Shown: positions 29,184 through 42,214, counted from the stretch's first letter. The stretch: 64,000 nt of DNA from Isoetes taiwanensis (GCA_021234155.1 JAJEKV010000011.1:18058677-18122676), one strand, 5' to 3'. Notes: a model not told the origin generated them from the sequence alone. Numbers and translations are program-made.

Positions 29184-31709
29184 ATGGAGGCGTACAAAGC
29201 TTGGGTTAGACAGAATCATCAATGGTTGGGCTCTCTCGAGAGCATTGCAAATGTGAGTTTTGTTCTTAGAGTAAGTTGTTCTATAGCTTGCAAATTTCAA
29301 AGCCATCTTAATTATTTGTTTTCTCCAGACACTAACATGGATGTTGCCTGAGAGAATATCAAATTCTGTACTGGTTCCTGAAATCGGTATGGTTTGGAAG
29401 CCGTAGAAATTAGGTGCTAGTTTATGTGAAATCCATAAAATAATTTAAACACATACTATTTTTCAGTGTCCAGTGTATTGGGGCTTGTTAGCACTTTGAA
29501 TCAGCACATAATTGATACCACACCAAGACGCTTACCTGGAAGGATTGATAGAAATGAAGAAAGTACGGTTCCCTGGCCTCTTCTATTATCAATAGCAAAA
29601 GAACTAGAAGTCCTAGTCGAAATAGCTGCTGAGCACTATCTTGGGGCTGATATGAAGTGGACTCCAGTAGCTGTCATTGAAGCTATCAAGTAAGAAAGTG
29701 CGTAGAGAACTTTGAAGATTTCTCATGCACTGTTTGTATATGGTACCATTTCTTTTATGTGGATGTCACTAGTTTCGTTAATCTTCTAGTTTTTTATGTT
29801 TAGGGCTCTGCTTCGATTCATCATTCTTCATGAAAACGGGTACAAAATGCTTCTTGATGGAGGTGAAACAATGAATACAGAAGAGGCACCAATTTCTCGA
29901 GGGTCGAATGTTCCTACTGCATCTAAAAGGCCTGCACAGAGTCCTCTTTTTCCCCACAGTGCTACGGGTATTGCAATGCAAGCTTTACATAAATTTGGGG
30001 AGCATGCAGGTTTGACAGGAAGGCCATCATGGACACCCAAAGAAACAGCTACAAAGGGCCGTACCATGGAAAGAAGTAAGCCTGTCGTTTGGACTGTTCC
30101 TATTACCTTCTTATTGACGTCTACATGTAATTGTCTGAAATAAGCATGTCCTTTGCATTCTGCTTGTTGACTTTAGAACATGACCTCTCCTCGTTTATAT
30201 GAACTAGAGACTAGCTAAGGTTGTATTTAAGGTGTCACTATGAAAATTGCCATTGTCTACTAATATGCCTCCCAGGAATAGGTGCATGAGAGGGAGTTGC
30301 TACACTTTTACTAAGAATTCACAACCAAATGTTTTGAAATCTTTCTGTTAGGGTTTCTAAACTGATTCTAAAAAACTAATTGTTTCATTTCGATATTCAT
30401 GAACGCCAACTATCTAAACGCATATGCCTCAAAGAGCAATATCAATTCAAGTTAATAATTTCCTTCAGAGTTATTATAAATGCCAAATAGTAAATAGCCT
30501 GTTCCATCTGTTTGGGATTGCATGGACAAATAATACCACGGCCTGTATGTTTTTCCTATTGAAGGCTTAAGTAACTCAATGGTGAACTCAATGGTGATTT
30601 ATTCTGCAACTCACATAACTTAGAATGATATATTCATTCCTTATGCAGAACTGTGATGACTATTCCTGGGCCTAAAGCCTTTATTCTGTAATCATTAATA
30701 TTCGTTTTTGCTCTTTTGCAGGCAGAAAACGTCTCTCATCAATATTGTGGAAGGAAGGATATGTACCTAGACTCTTTCTGGTTGCTGAAGGGGCTTTGAT
30801 TCTAAGACCACTAATTTATGTCCTACTTATTAGACGGCATGGCCTGGGATCTTGGAAGCCATGGTTACTATCCTTAACATGTGACTTTATGGGGATCACT
30901 CTTCTACATTTTGTAAATGCATTAGCAAAGCTGAATATGAAAGAAACAAACCCTCGGCAAGGAAGCCCATGCTGTCCATTTTCGGACCATGAAAAACAAG
31001 AGGTGAGTCGTTAGCTTGTCGTGGTTGCGACTATTCTTTGCCAATATTTGATCATGTGAATGATGGGCATTAAACAAGCATGATTGAGCTAACAGATCAC
31101 TATCAATGAGTTAGGATATATTTGCCTCCGTTTGATCATTTAAATGCTGTACTTGCTTAAAACCTGGTTTGACTACATAGGCTTTGATTGAGCTTGGTTA
31201 ATAGACCAGTACTAAAGACAAAAGGGTTCCTTTACATCCATTTGAAAAAATAGACATGGAGTAGAATGTATGATTGACTTATATAAATAGTCCATTCTTT
31301 GCGAATTATCTGCGTGAAATACTTCTTGTTTCTTAGAATGGTGCAGTAATTCTTATGTTTTTGACAGCTTCGAAGGAGGCAACTACTTTGGACATTTTAT
31401 TTGTTACGAAGTCCCTTTTTTGAGCAATATTCAAGGTCAGGTTTTATTTTGCACTGTAATTACTTAACAGGTAAGTTCAAGAGGTAAGCTTAATTTCTGT
31501 CTTTACAGAAATCATATTTGGAAGTTTGGGAAAATTATGCATCCATTGCCATTATTTGGCACAATAACAGGCAAGTAAAGATCTCCCTTTAATACCATGT
31601 ATTAATTTATGGCATAGCCCAATTGACCTTCATCTTCCTGGTTTCAGATAGAGCAATTGAGTTGTTCTTTAGCATACAGTCAATGTATTCATATACAGCC
31701 GCTTCATAA
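29184..31709 (+). CDS. PEX16: peroxin-16 (PEX16), eight exons
   Basis: PEX16 is a peroxisomal/ER membrane protein needed for recruiting peroxisomal membrane proteins and for peroxisome formation; plants call it SSE1. The predicted exons are 29184-29252, 29329-29386, 29467-29689, 29804-30075, 30722-31002, 31368-31435, 31509-31570 and 31648-31709. They join in phase to 364 residues, close to the plant family length of about 367. Landmarks: MEAYKAWVRQN at the start, LTWMLPER, a histidine-containing EIAAEHYLGADMKW, RFIILHENGYKMLLDGGE, the hydrophobic GALILRPLIYVLLIRR, LRRRQLLWTFYLLRSPFF, and a short Tyr-rich C-terminus SMYSYTAAS. All introns are GT-AG except the last, whose donor is GC (GGCAAGT at 31570-31576). 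The frame is intact. The start is the only ATG giving the conserved N-terminus. Confidence 0.95.
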
Positions 31710-32110
31710 GCTTTGTCTGGACAATGAGCATTGATGAAGAGTATGTAATGGACCGGGCCGTCAGCTGAGACAAAGTAACTGGAAAACTGTGGCTATTGAA
31801 ATGATATGGCAAAACGAGTAGATTGAGCATTCCCAGTTGTTTGGAGAATTTCCAATAACTGGTTTTACGAGATGAGAATGGCATGCATAATTTGTGCGTG
31901 ATAAATTCAGTAGTTTGAAATCCCATCATGGTGCTTCAAATTGTGAAGATATGATAATTATTCATCATAATGTTAGTTGTTAGGCGTTTTTTTTTATTAC
32001 ATGTCTGTAAATTGTCGGTGTGGTGGGAGTAAAATGGTTCATTATTTTTTTCTCCTCCTTTAGGTCAAATTACGCACAGACATATAAGATGAACAGATAC
32101 ACACTAATCG
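31710..32110. other. PEX16 3' flank
   Basis: Presumed 3' UTR and intergenic sequence. No other gene is supported; the 86-codon minus frame here overlaps the last PEX16 exon in antisense and is a shadow. Confidence 0.5.
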
Positions 32111-32119
32111 TACCTCGTT

Positions 32120-32490
32120 CGTGCTTCCTATCAAGCCAACCCGTTCCACCTGCACTGGATAACCACCATGTATCCTGCACTCGATAACCACCATGTATAT
32201 GAGGTGTTACTTGCACAGGATCAAAGACATCCTCCAAAATGTCCTTCGTATTTCGTTCATCATTTCGAGTTATAATTTAAGACACTTGGACATTATAACT
32301 TGGAAGATTTCAACTTTGATTTCATGATGTTTTTACTATTATATTATCTCAATTTATAATGAATTTGTTATAATAGACTTAACAAAGCTATTTAAACCCT
32401 TTCGACCAATTAGATTGATTATAATAGACCTAACAAAGGTATTCAAAACCATTCCACCTTATCCCTATCCCTAACATATAATTACATATA
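32120..32490. repeat. ~370-bp repeat, copy 1
   Basis: It shares the order TTCCTATCAAGCCAAC, GATAACCACCATGTATATGA, TTTAAGACACTTGGACAT, AATAGACTTAACAAAGCTAT with the copy at 33.58-33.98 kb in the same orientation. A ~25-bp part (GATAACCACCATGTAT) is duplicated in this copy only. Similarity is roughly 85-90% by eye with small gaps. Confidence 0.75.
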
Positions 32491-32514
32491 ATAGGAGGGA
32501 TAAAACTTGAATTG

Positions 32515-32690
32515 GTTTTATTTCCCATGAAGACCAATCGGCCATGGGATCCAATAAGGGAGCGTAGCAGATTTATTACTGTCTAGATTAAGAAAACCGT
32601 ATCCCGAAGAGTTTTCGAGGAAAAAACCATGGCAGTTAATAAGGATTCTGATAAACTGTACAAGTAGACAAATATGCATCATGAAACCAG
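32515..32690 (-). mobile_element. LINE 3'-end relic
   Basis: It contains GACCAATCGGCCATGGGAT, the counterpart of GGCCAATCGGCCTATGGGAC in the LINE tail at 42.27 kb, and CGAAGAGTTTTCGAGGAAAAA like the tail at 60.39 kb. No open frame remains. Confidence 0.6.
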
Positions 32691-33467
32691 AAGGTATGAT
32701 TCTGGCTCTAGACTTTGACACCATATAGTAGGACGGGCTCCACCAAGACTTTAAACAGGTGGGAATGATGGGCCCAATCAAACGTAAGGGAGCAACTCAA
32801 ATGTATATAATTGTTTTTAGAAAGTCTATATTTAAGGGTAGTGTTAAACAATCAAGCTAGAAATGTCTCAAAACTAACCTTTGTAGTCAAGCCAGAAATG
32901 CTAAGACAACTTGTGCTCTGCAAATTACTAGCTTCTAGTTTGTCCTTCCAAATGCACATATATTCTTAACGTTGCTTTACATTTGTGTGTCCCAAGGAGA
33001 ATGAAGTTGTGTATTTGAACTTTAATGTTCAACACGTTTTGTGTTGCCCTAAAAGTTGTTTTTGAAGCAGTAGTGGAAGGCTAAGGCATTATTGCAATGT
33101 GCACTAGCGAGAACTTCAAGTTTTTAAATTCATCTAATGACCATTTTTGCTATAACAACTTTTGTGACGTGCGCATATGTGTGATGGCGTGACATAAAGA
33201 TTAGATTAGATTACATGGGCTTTTTACATCTATATGAACCCTAACATATTATGGGACGAGACATATAAATGGCAAATGCTCGAATAAAGCTTGGGGACAA
33301 AGCCCCATTATCAAAACACTACAAAATAAGAGACAAAACTAAATACAAAATAACCGAACCAGAAGGAGCAAAAAGTGGAGCTACTAACAGTAACCCAACC
33401 AGTGGTTCTTAGGTCACTGGTCTTGGATAATGGCCATGGCTCCCCTGTAGATGTAGACTGCCCAGTT

Positions 33468-33540
33468 TTTTTTTAATCTAGATAGTAATAAGTCTACTAT
33501 GCTCCCTTATTGGGTCCCATGGCCGATTGATCTTGAGGAG
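33468..33540 (+). mobile_element. LINE 3'-end relic, inverted relative to the one at 32.5 kb
   Basis: On minus this reads AATCGGCCATGGGACCCAAT and matches the relic at 32.53 kb in reverse orientation, sharing TATCTAGATTAA. It directly precedes the second ~370-bp repeat. Confidence 0.6.
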
Positions 33541-33574
33541 CTACTAACAGTAACCCAACTTGGTCTTGGATAAT

Positions 33575-33985
33575 GGCAGTGCTTCCTATCAAGCCAACTC
33601 GTTCCACCTGCACTGAATAACCACCATGTATATGAGGCATTACTTGCGCAAAATCAAAGACAGCCTCCAAAATGCCCTCCAAATGAAGGGCATTTTGAAT
33701 ATGATCCATTTTATGTGTTTTTTAAGTTCAAAAAGTTGTAGAAGATTTTGTTCATCTATATCATTTCGAGTTATTGTTTAAGACACTTGGACATGATAAC
33801 TTAGAAGGTTTCAACTTTGACTTCATAATGCTTTTACTATTATATAATATCAGTCTATAATGAATTGGTTATAATAGACTTAACAAAGCTATTTAAACCC
33901 TTTCCACCAACTATATTGATTATAATAGACTTAACAAAGGTATTCAAAGCCATTCCACCTGATCCCTATCTCTAACATAAGAGGG
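33575..33985. repeat. ~400-bp repeat, copy 2
   Basis: Direct copy of 32120-32490 with an additional ~80 bp near 33.66-33.75 kb (GCCCTCCAAATGAAGGGCATTTT, itself a small foldback). Confidence 0.75.
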
Positions 33986-34256
33986 TAGCAGCTGGGGTGA
34001 GATATGAATACCATTTAACGCGATCTAATATAAGACTGGATCTACAAGTGAGGGCACATATGGATTGAGAACTCCTCCAAGCCTTTGTGGAGGTGGACAC
34101 GTCAGCAATGTGCGCCATTTTTCTTGATTCCCTTGTCTTATTCGATTCAAACCAAATTCTTGATTTGTTGTAATTCGTGTTACTTTCTGAAGCAATCGAA
34201 GGATCTAGTCTGCCAGCCTTGTAGAAGCTAGCAATTCCCATGATTCCCCTCATTAT

Positions 34257-34562
34257 TTGCTACAGATGGACACCAAAATCTTCACAATTATCAAACATAA
34301 TGCCAGATTGACCTGTGGTTTTTTGAAAGGATCTCCTATGGCTCTTTGGAATTCATTGGTCTCGGATCAATATTTCCCTGAAGATCTTTTCTCTCCAAAT
34401 TACTCATTTGTACCGAGCTCGGTTGAATTCGAAGTTGAAATTGTTGATTCTTGGCTTCAAGAATTCATTGGCAAAAAAGAGGTCTCTGCTTCGGGCATCT
34501 TTCACGTGCATTGTGGTTGGAGTGACTCCAAAATTGTGGTAAAGGTGTATTCTGAACAATGA
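34257..34562 (+). other. 101-codon frame in the LINE 5' region
   Basis: An ATG frame of moderate complexity (LTCGFLKGSPMALWNSLVSD ... IVDSWLQEFIGKKEV) ends 160 bp before the long ORF1 frame. It resembles no known domain. It might be an upstream ORF of the LINE or host sequence next to its 5' end. A pyrimidine tract ending TTTTGTAG at about 34709 could be a splice acceptor linking it to ORF1. Confidence 0.3.
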
Positions 34563-34724
34563 TTCATACCTTAGTGTCAGTTTTCTTTTAGTTTGGTGTT
34601 GAATCTGGCTTTCCAACTTCTTAATTTCAATTTTGCTCGTCCCTCTCTTTTTTTTTGCCCTTTGATTTTCCCTCCTGCTATTTCGCACATTTTCAATCTG
34701 CTTTTGTAGTTTTCCCCTGGTTCT

Positions 34725-37224
34725 TTGTGGATGGATCTTATAAACAAAAATTACCCTAAATTTCTTTCCATCCTTCACGCATTTGTTGATTTCGAGCCCT
34801 CTGACTGCTCCGAACTTCTCAAGCAGCTAAGGTCTTTCAAGATAACCCAAAAAATTTCATTTTCTTTGGTGACTTTGCTAACTCTTTCAATGGACAGTCA
34901 TCTACGGATCCTCTGTCTTTCAAAGTTCCATGCTGGGACGATTTGTCTAAGGATCCCGATTTCAAAGGCCAATTGCCATGCATGGACCCGGATCTTCAAA
35001 TTCCCATTGCTTATGGTGAAAAAAGGCCGGATCAACAGAAATACCCGGACGAATCTCTTGAAAGGGCTCTCAGAACAATTCACCCATTCAAGCCTCCTTT
35101 CAGTGCCAAAAAAATCAGACATCTTCAATGGTATTTCCTTGGATCTTCCCTCTGTTCATGCAAAATTGAATTCTTTTCATGACTCGGCTGTTATTGTTGA
35201 AGTTAATAAGCATGGTATCAAGCTAGATAAATTATGGGCTTTTTGCTTGAACCTTCACAAAGGAATTCTGATCAATGCAGTTTATTGGCTTCAATCTCCT
35301 TATGTCATGATTGAGTGTGGTAACAGAAGAACTGCCAATCTTTTGCTCAATCATGGTCCCCTGGCTTTCGAGTCCTTTCAACTCACCTTTCTCAAATGGG
35401 ATCCCAAATTTGAGGTAGCTAACTTGGACAATCTGTGTGTAGCCTCGACCACTCTTCATGGCCTGAATCCAATATATTGGAATGAAGATTGTCTTAAATT
35501 GCTTTTCGAGTCAATTGGATCTTATATATGCACGGAATATTCTCCCTATAGGCCTCCTAGATCAATTGTACAAATTGATATTTCCAAGGAAGTTCCCCTT
35601 CAAATCCCCTTTCTTGATGTGTTTGGCCAAAAAACCTTTCTTCCCTTGAGATGGTCTGGTCTGCCCCCTCATTGCCAAAACTGTAGGGCCGGGCACTTTT
35701 GGTATGAGTCTTGCAAGGAGTTAACACCTAATTCTGCCAAGAATGAGAGTTCTATTACAAATCGCACTGATAATAAAGAAGCCAATCAGCAAGTCAGTCA
35801 GCAAGTCAACCTGATGGTCAACAACAGTAAGGTAGTCAATGGACAGCAGAAGGGACAAAATTCTAGAGGCTCAGCCCCTGATTATGTTTCTCCAAGCATG
35901 AACAGGGATATTGGCTTTCCAAGTATTATCTCTAAAGACAATAGGTTTCAGTGGACCAAGGTCAATGGAAGCTATAAAAGAATTCAAAGAAAGAAGAAGT
36001 TGAAAGACTCTCAAGTTCACAATGCCAATGCAGCTGAAGCATCTACTGTAAAGAGTCATGATCATGATGGAAACTGGAAATCCTCCTTTATTGGAAAGGG
36101 TTCTTCACAGCAAGTTAAGGTGTTGCATAATGCTGGAATTTCAGCAAAAAACATAGACAAGGTCAACAGTCTTCATGATACCTTGAACAAGATTATTATG
36201 GATGCCAAAAGTTCTGGAAAAAATAATGAGAGTTCTCACTCATTAAACTCCAACAAGAGTAAGAGTGGTTCATTAAACAAGAAAAACAAACATGGTAAGG
36301 TCTTAAAACAGGTCTGTCTAAGCAGTGACCAGCTACTTTGTGATGAAATTAATCCAAAAGATACATTGGTGGAAGTTGTTCCTGCTCCAGCTCCTGCTAC
36401 AGCAAGTGAATATAATCACATCAAGCCAGCTGAGAAGATTAATGCCACATGTAATCTTCCTCAAGAAGACTCAAGGGACTGCACCAATCAAATAATTGGT
36501 AATACCAACCAATTTCAGGTATTGACTAACCTTAATTCTGAGTTGGATTTGGATATATTATTGAGCAATTCACTTGATGGCAAAAACAACCATTGCCAAT
36601 CTCCTATTATTGATCTTTCTCCAGCCTCTGATCCCTTTCTCCCTCCACCCTCCATTATAGCTAATGATATTGCTGAGCAATTAGCATCCTTGCAAGAGGG
36701 ACTCAGCTCTCAATCTCAGCAAGCCTGCCATTGGAACCTTATGGATGAAGAGATTGTGCAAGATACTCCAGACAGGGAGCTGGTTTCTCATGATCATGGC
36801 CAGGATCCTTGTGAGAAGATATTCACGTTTGAGGGCTCTTGTTATGCTCAAGAAGTGGTTGCTGATATATTAGGTCAGGTTTCTTCTCCTCCTACTTGCC
36901 CTATTTTTTTGGATAAATCTATTAATAGTATTGATCACTCCCCTTGTACAAATAAAATGTTTGAATTCATCCCTGGGGGGGGTCTCTGAAGCTAGTGATG
37001 AAGAAATTGATAAGGAGAACTGGGATGGTGACAAATTTCTAGTTGACTGCCCCTCTGTTGAGATTATTTCCAGGTCTCTTTCATCTCGTGGTAAAACATT
37101 GGCTAAATCTAAAAAATATGACACTCCCCTTGCTGAGCTCATTAATTTACATAATACCCCAGCTGCCAATACAAGAAGTAAAATTAAGAAGGAGAAGGGA
37201 AAAAAGAAATTTAATAGGCTCTGA
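34725..37224 (+). pseudogene. LINE ORF1: DUF4283-like RNA-binding domain and zinc knuckle, two homopolymer frame breaks
   Basis: ORF1 of plant L1 elements binds element RNA. The 754-codon frame carries a DUF4283-like (RRM-related) domain, with VYWLQSPYVMIECGNRRTAN and FLKWDPKFEV near residues 185-230, a knuckle-like CQNCRAGHFWYESC, and a long polar Asn/Ser/Lys-rich tail. Before 35108 the better coding frame is another one (FFGDFANSFNGQSSTDPLSF ... PDLQIPIAYGEK), and it crosses into the main frame exactly at an A7 run (35108-35114). At the C-terminus the main frame stops right after a G8 run (36975-36982), while the phase shifted there continues to 37224 with GGVSEASDEEIDKEN and a lysine-rich end. 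The knuckle spacing is CX2CX3HX5C and not CX2CX4HX4C. Confidence 0.85.
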
Positions 37225-37270
37225 GTCCTTGGTCTCTGTCCATTTCTCTCTGTCCTTCTAAGGTTTCATT

Positions 37271-40200
37271 ATGAACATTCTCTCTTGGAATGTCAGGGGT
37301 ATTAAAGGCCCTATCAAGAAGAGAAGAGCCATCTCCCAAATCAGAAATTACAATGCTGACATTATTCTGCTCCAGGAAGTTAAGCTTCCTAAATTTGAGA
37401 TCTCTAATCTTGGAGATTGGATTTATCCTAAAGCCTTTTCCACCTGGATTGAGGCCTCTGGTAGAAGTGGGGGAATTATCATGATTTGAAAAAATCTGAA
37501 GCATCTCTCCTTCTTTAATTCCCCCTCAAAAATGTGGCAAGCAGTTACCTTTCAATTACAGGACTCTGTATTTGGAGTTATCAATATATATGCCTCCACT
37601 AATCCAAAAGATAGGGAATTGCTTTGGTCTGAAATTAACCTTTGGATGCATAATAATCCTAACTCAGATTGGATTGTTAGGGGTGATTTCAACAACACTC
37701 CCTCCTGGAACATGAAGCTTGGTAATAATCTTAACATGTCCACTCTTGAGAGAAGGAATTGGGAGTCCTTTATTTCTGATACTTCTCTTGTTTATGTTCT
37801 CTCCTCTACTGCTTCCTATACTTGGTCAAACAAGCAGAAGGGTGACAAAAGAGTTTATTGTGCTCTTGACAGATTCTATGTTTGTAGTCCTAACTCCTCT
37901 GTTGGGGACAATTGTTATGTCACTAGTGATGAAGGTAACATTATCTCGGACCATCAGCCCCAATTCCTTTGCACTAAACAGTTAACTCAAATTCCTAGGG
38001 ATGGTAATGTGTCCTATAAATTTAATTGTGCTCTTCTTGAGAGTGAATACTTTGTGAAGGATTTTAGGGACTTCTATCTTCACATTCCTGAAGAAGGTAA
38101 CCAGCATTCCATGAAAAGATTCTATGGCAAAATTAAAAGGATCAAAAGTTGGATTAAGGACTGGTCAAAAAGCAGACATATGGCCAAAATCAATGAGAAA
38201 GATCAATTGCTTTCCAAAATGAGAGATATCAGATCTCTCCTTCAAGAGGATCCCTATAATCTAAATCTGCAACTTGGTGAGGAGCTGCTTGAGAATTATC
38301 TTAAAAATATTGAGGAAATTGAAGCCAAAAGCTCAACAATTAAATGCAAGATAAAATTTAATAAAGACATGGACTGCGACAGCTCCAGATTCTTCTTTAA
38401 AATGGCTAAAGTCCGGCTCCTAAGAAATTCTATCACTCAAGTTAGAACTGATGCTTGGTTGTCTTTAGAAGATCCAAAGCTTATCAAATCCTTCTTTCAA
38501 GATAGCTATGCCTCCCTTTTTTCCAAAATTCCTGCTCAGCATATTGACTCAGTCAAAGAAAAGAATTTCTTGGATCTACTAGATAAGGTGATTCCTTCTT
38601 CCATTGATTCCATGGAAGATTCTATGGTGGCCCCTCCAGGGGAGGAGGAGATCTTTAAGGTGCTTAGATCCTTTGGCAGAGGTAAGTCTCCTGGACCAGA
38701 TGGCCTTCCAAGTGAATTTTATATTCACCTTTGGGATATTCTCAAGTCTGACATCATTTCCATGGTTAGAGGTTTTTGGGAGGTTAATTATCTTCATCCT
38801 TCCATCTCAGCTGGTTTTATTTCTCTCATCCCTAAAGTAGATAATCCATCTGCTTTCTCGGATTGGAGGCCTATCTCCCTAACCAACACCTCCTACAAAA
38901 TCTGTGCCAAAATCATTGCAAATAGAATCAAAGCTTACATGCAGAAGAACATCTCTCTTTACCAGTCAGCCTTTTTGTCTAACAGGTTTATTTTGGACAA
39001 TTACATCACTGCTATGGAAGGCCTTCACTGGAATAGAGTTTCCAACCAAAATTGTGTGCTTTTAAAGCTTGATTTCAAGAGAGCTTTTGATACTGTCAGA
39101 TGGGATTTCCTTGATCTTGCTCTCTCTAAATTTGGTTTTCATCCCAAGCTAAAGCTTTTGATTCATGGATTGAATGCCTATTCAAACTTGGCTATCATTC
39201 TAAATCGATCCCCTTCTCAATTCTTCCCTTTAGCTCGAGGTGTTAGACAAGGCTGCCCTCTTGCACCATATTTATTTCTGATAGTGGCTGAAATGATAAC
39301 AAAGGCTGTTTTACATTTCAAAGATCTTGGAAAAGTTAAGGGTCTCAAAATGCCAAATAGTGATGAGTTTCTCACCCTATCACAATATGCTGATGACACT
39401 TTTGTTTTCTTGGATGCTGATATCTCCAACATTGAATTTTTTCTTGAGATCATTAATCAGCTGCTTCTGGTGTCCATTTAAATTTGGCTAAATTTTGATT
39501 ATTGGAGATAATATTCAGCCAAATTTTGCTGATATTAAGGTTCTCAGTCCCAATCAAGCTTCCACTCTGCGGGGTATGCCTCTGTCTCTTAATCCTAGCC
39601 TAAAAGGCCTTTGGCAGCCTATCATTGACAGAATTAGAAAGAAGCTAAATAATTTTAGAGGGGGATTATCCTTTGCTGGCAGAACTTTAATTGCTAATTC
39701 AGTTCTTGCTAGTTCTCATATTTATTTCTCTTCTGCTCTAGTGGCTCCTAAGGCTGTTTATTTTGAGATTGAGAAAACAATCAGAAGGTTTGTTTGGAAG
39801 GGATCTCATTTAGTAAGTTGGAAGTATATTACAAAGCCTAAAAAACTTGGTGGATTAGGTTGCAAAAATCTTCATCTGCAAGCTTGTGCTCTAGCTGGAA
39901 AATACATTTGGAAGTCATTTATGAATAATTCTAGTCCATCCTCTCAGTTTATCAGATATTGGCTCTCGTGCTCTCACCCTAATGGTCATCCTTCAATTGG
40001 ACATATTTTACCTGATTCTTGCTTCAATGTCCTCCATGCTAGTGCTAATACTTCCCCTCTTATGAGGAACATTATTTTGGCTTGGAATAAAGTTCAGTTT
40101 GCTTATGACTATGCTGCTCCTCAAGATCTTAACCTGCACATGACAATTTTCTGAAATCCCATTCTCAAGAATCATCCAAGTAAAGTCCTGGCTTTGAGAC

Positions 40201-41003
40201 ATCCGAGGATCTACAAGAAGTGGTCTGACTATGGTCTCCAATTCTTATGTGACCTTTACATCAATAACAAGCTAATTTCTTGGACTTATTTGGAAAACAT
40301 CATTCAGGGTACTTCAAGTGACAAAAAGGTTTATTCTCATATTAAATCTATACTGCCTCATGTCTGGTTAAATAATGTTGTTCCAAAGGCAACCAATTGG
40401 AGCCTTGAAGGCAAATGCCATTATAAAGTCAGTAAGATCTACTCTGTTATTAATAGAAATGCTGACCCCTCCAAAGCAACTTCTAAATGGTCTATATCTG
40501 AGGAGGAAGTTAAGTCTCTCTTTCATGAGGTTTGGAACTCTTACTGCTTCCCTAAGGTCAATTTCTTCATTTGGCTGCTGGCAAATAAAAGTATTCCTAA
40601 TTTACAATTGCTTTCCAATAGGAATGTTAATATCTCTGCCTTGTGCCAGCTTGGATGTAATTTGGATGAAAATCTTGAGCATATATTTCTTTGTCCTAAA
40701 CTCAATCCCTTTTGGTCTTGGTTCAATGATAAACTGAATCATCTTTTCCCCACCAAGATCTCAGGTGATTTATTGTCATACATACAAAATAACTGTGCCT
40801 TTGCTAATACTATCATGTTTATTGCACTTTGGAATGTTTGGAAAGCAAGGAATAGAGTTGTATATGGTAAGAAGAACTTCTCAACCTTTTGGATTAAGAT
40901 GCACTTTCAACTTGATGTTGAGTCCACTGCCTCAGCACACAAAAGAAAATTTGCTAATAAATATAAAATGGGATTCAATTGGTCTATTCAGGGGGTCTTT
41001 TGA
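37271..41003 (+). pseudogene. LINE ORF2: endonuclease, reverse transcriptase, zf-RVT
   Basis: The AP-type endonuclease begins MNILSWNVRGIKGP, with the catalytic glutamate in ILLQEVKL, and continues past an in-frame TGA (37487-37489) to RGDFNNTP and DHQPQFL. The reverse transcriptase has GKSPGPDGLPSEFY, FISLIPKVDNP, WRPISLTNTSYKI, LKLDFKRAFDTVRWDF, GVRQGCPLAPYLF and the catalytic YADDTF (about 39390). A frameshift near 39470 moves coding to the frame of 39495. A second TGA at 40152-40154 follows, and the same frame then gives the zf-RVT region (KVNFFIWLLANKS, CQLGCNLDENLEHIFLC). About 1240 codons overall, the normal ORF2 size. Three lesions, otherwise well preserved. Confidence 0.92.
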
Positions 41004-41860
41004 TTTATTTGCATCCAGTCTTAATGTCATTAATTCTAATTCTGCCTTTTGTGATGATGCTAGCTTACTTGAAGATATGTAAGGCGAGCTTGGGGGAAAT
41101 GGAAGATAATCTCCTCAAGAAAGATGTTGGCCATGATCTGAGTTTGTTTTTCAGCAAACTTACTATGAATGAGGAATTTTGGGCAAAAACACAACTTTAG
41201 CAGGAATATTCTGTAGGGAAGTGGTGCAGGTGTACTGTATGTTTGATTTCCTTCCTATGTATCACTACTTCATGTCAGAGAATCAGTTTTCAAGGTTCAG
41301 GGAGCAGTACTACACACACAGATTGCTGGCAGACCTATATGGCTCTTTGCTTTGCTTGAGTGTGACTGATATCTCTTGCTTTGATGAAGTTGCTGAGCAG
41401 ACTGATGACTCCTATGCTTTTGGATCTGCTGCTCCTTTCTATGCCTATTTCAACTCTAAGCTTGACTCTCTTTGCCTTTAGACTACCTAGCCCTTTTCAT
41501 CAATCTTGGCTTCATTTTTGGCCCTGCCTGGTCATCAATTGCTCAATTTTACCTCCTAATCCGGCTAGAATTTTGGTTGCTTTCTTTCAGGTGCTAATAA
41601 AATCCAATTTTGGTTGGGGTCGTGACTTCTTTCCTTTCTCTTGAAGACTGCTTTATACTAGCTAATTTTTCTTCAGTAATCACTACAGTTTTCTTTAGAC
41701 TTGACTTGTTTCATGCACTTTTGAGCTATATCTCCTCCTTCTATGTTGGATGATTATAGTTAAAGACCTCTACTAAGGTGTATTCTGCTGGTCTAAGCAG
41801 ATCTATGTATTGTTTTTCTTGATTAATGGAAAAATCTACTCTTCCTCAAAAAAAAAAAGG
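41004..41860 (+). other. LINE 3' UTR and A tail
   Basis: About 850 bp with only short frames, ending in CCTC plus A12. Two of the frames (41179-41481) are chance openings with no domain. Confidence 0.6.
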
Positions 41861-42214
41861 GGGGCATATATGCGTACTACTCATCCCAAAACTATGATAA
41901 TGAAAACCCTAACAAAAAAGTACCTATTGTACAAAGTGCAAAAATGTCCTATGCACATAACCCCAGGCTACCAACTAGACTACTTGTGTACAGTTGTAGA
42001 AGAAACAACAAATGGGATGAATAAAATAGATCATGCATCAATACGAATTCGCAGAAAGTAATTGTACAATCTCGAAGATTGGGGCCAAATCAAAATGGCC
42101 TCCAGACAATGTCAAACCCATAAAGTTGAAGCCCAAACACCTTTGAAAATATAAGAACACATATTAGCGCACAAAACAAAGTATATGAGTGATACTGCCA
42201 TGGAACATAAAGAC

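Larger units (their letters stand above)
34257..41860 (+). mobile_element. nearly full-length L1-like LINE
   Basis: The element has a nucleic-acid-binding ORF1 (about 34.8-37.22 kb), an ORF2 with endonuclease, reverse transcriptase and zf-RVT (37.27-41.0 kb), an ~850-bp 3' UTR and a short A12 tail at about 41848-41859 followed by a G6. The 5' end is not certain; a 101-codon frame at 34257-34562 and a pyrimidine-rich stretch precede ORF1. No target-site duplication could be matched. Frame breaks in both ORFs make this copy inactive unless some are sequence errors. Confidence 0.9.

Noticed and set aside
41179-41481. 100-codon frame after the LINE ORF2
   Set aside because: It lies in the LINE 3' UTR and has no recognisable domain or conserved pattern.
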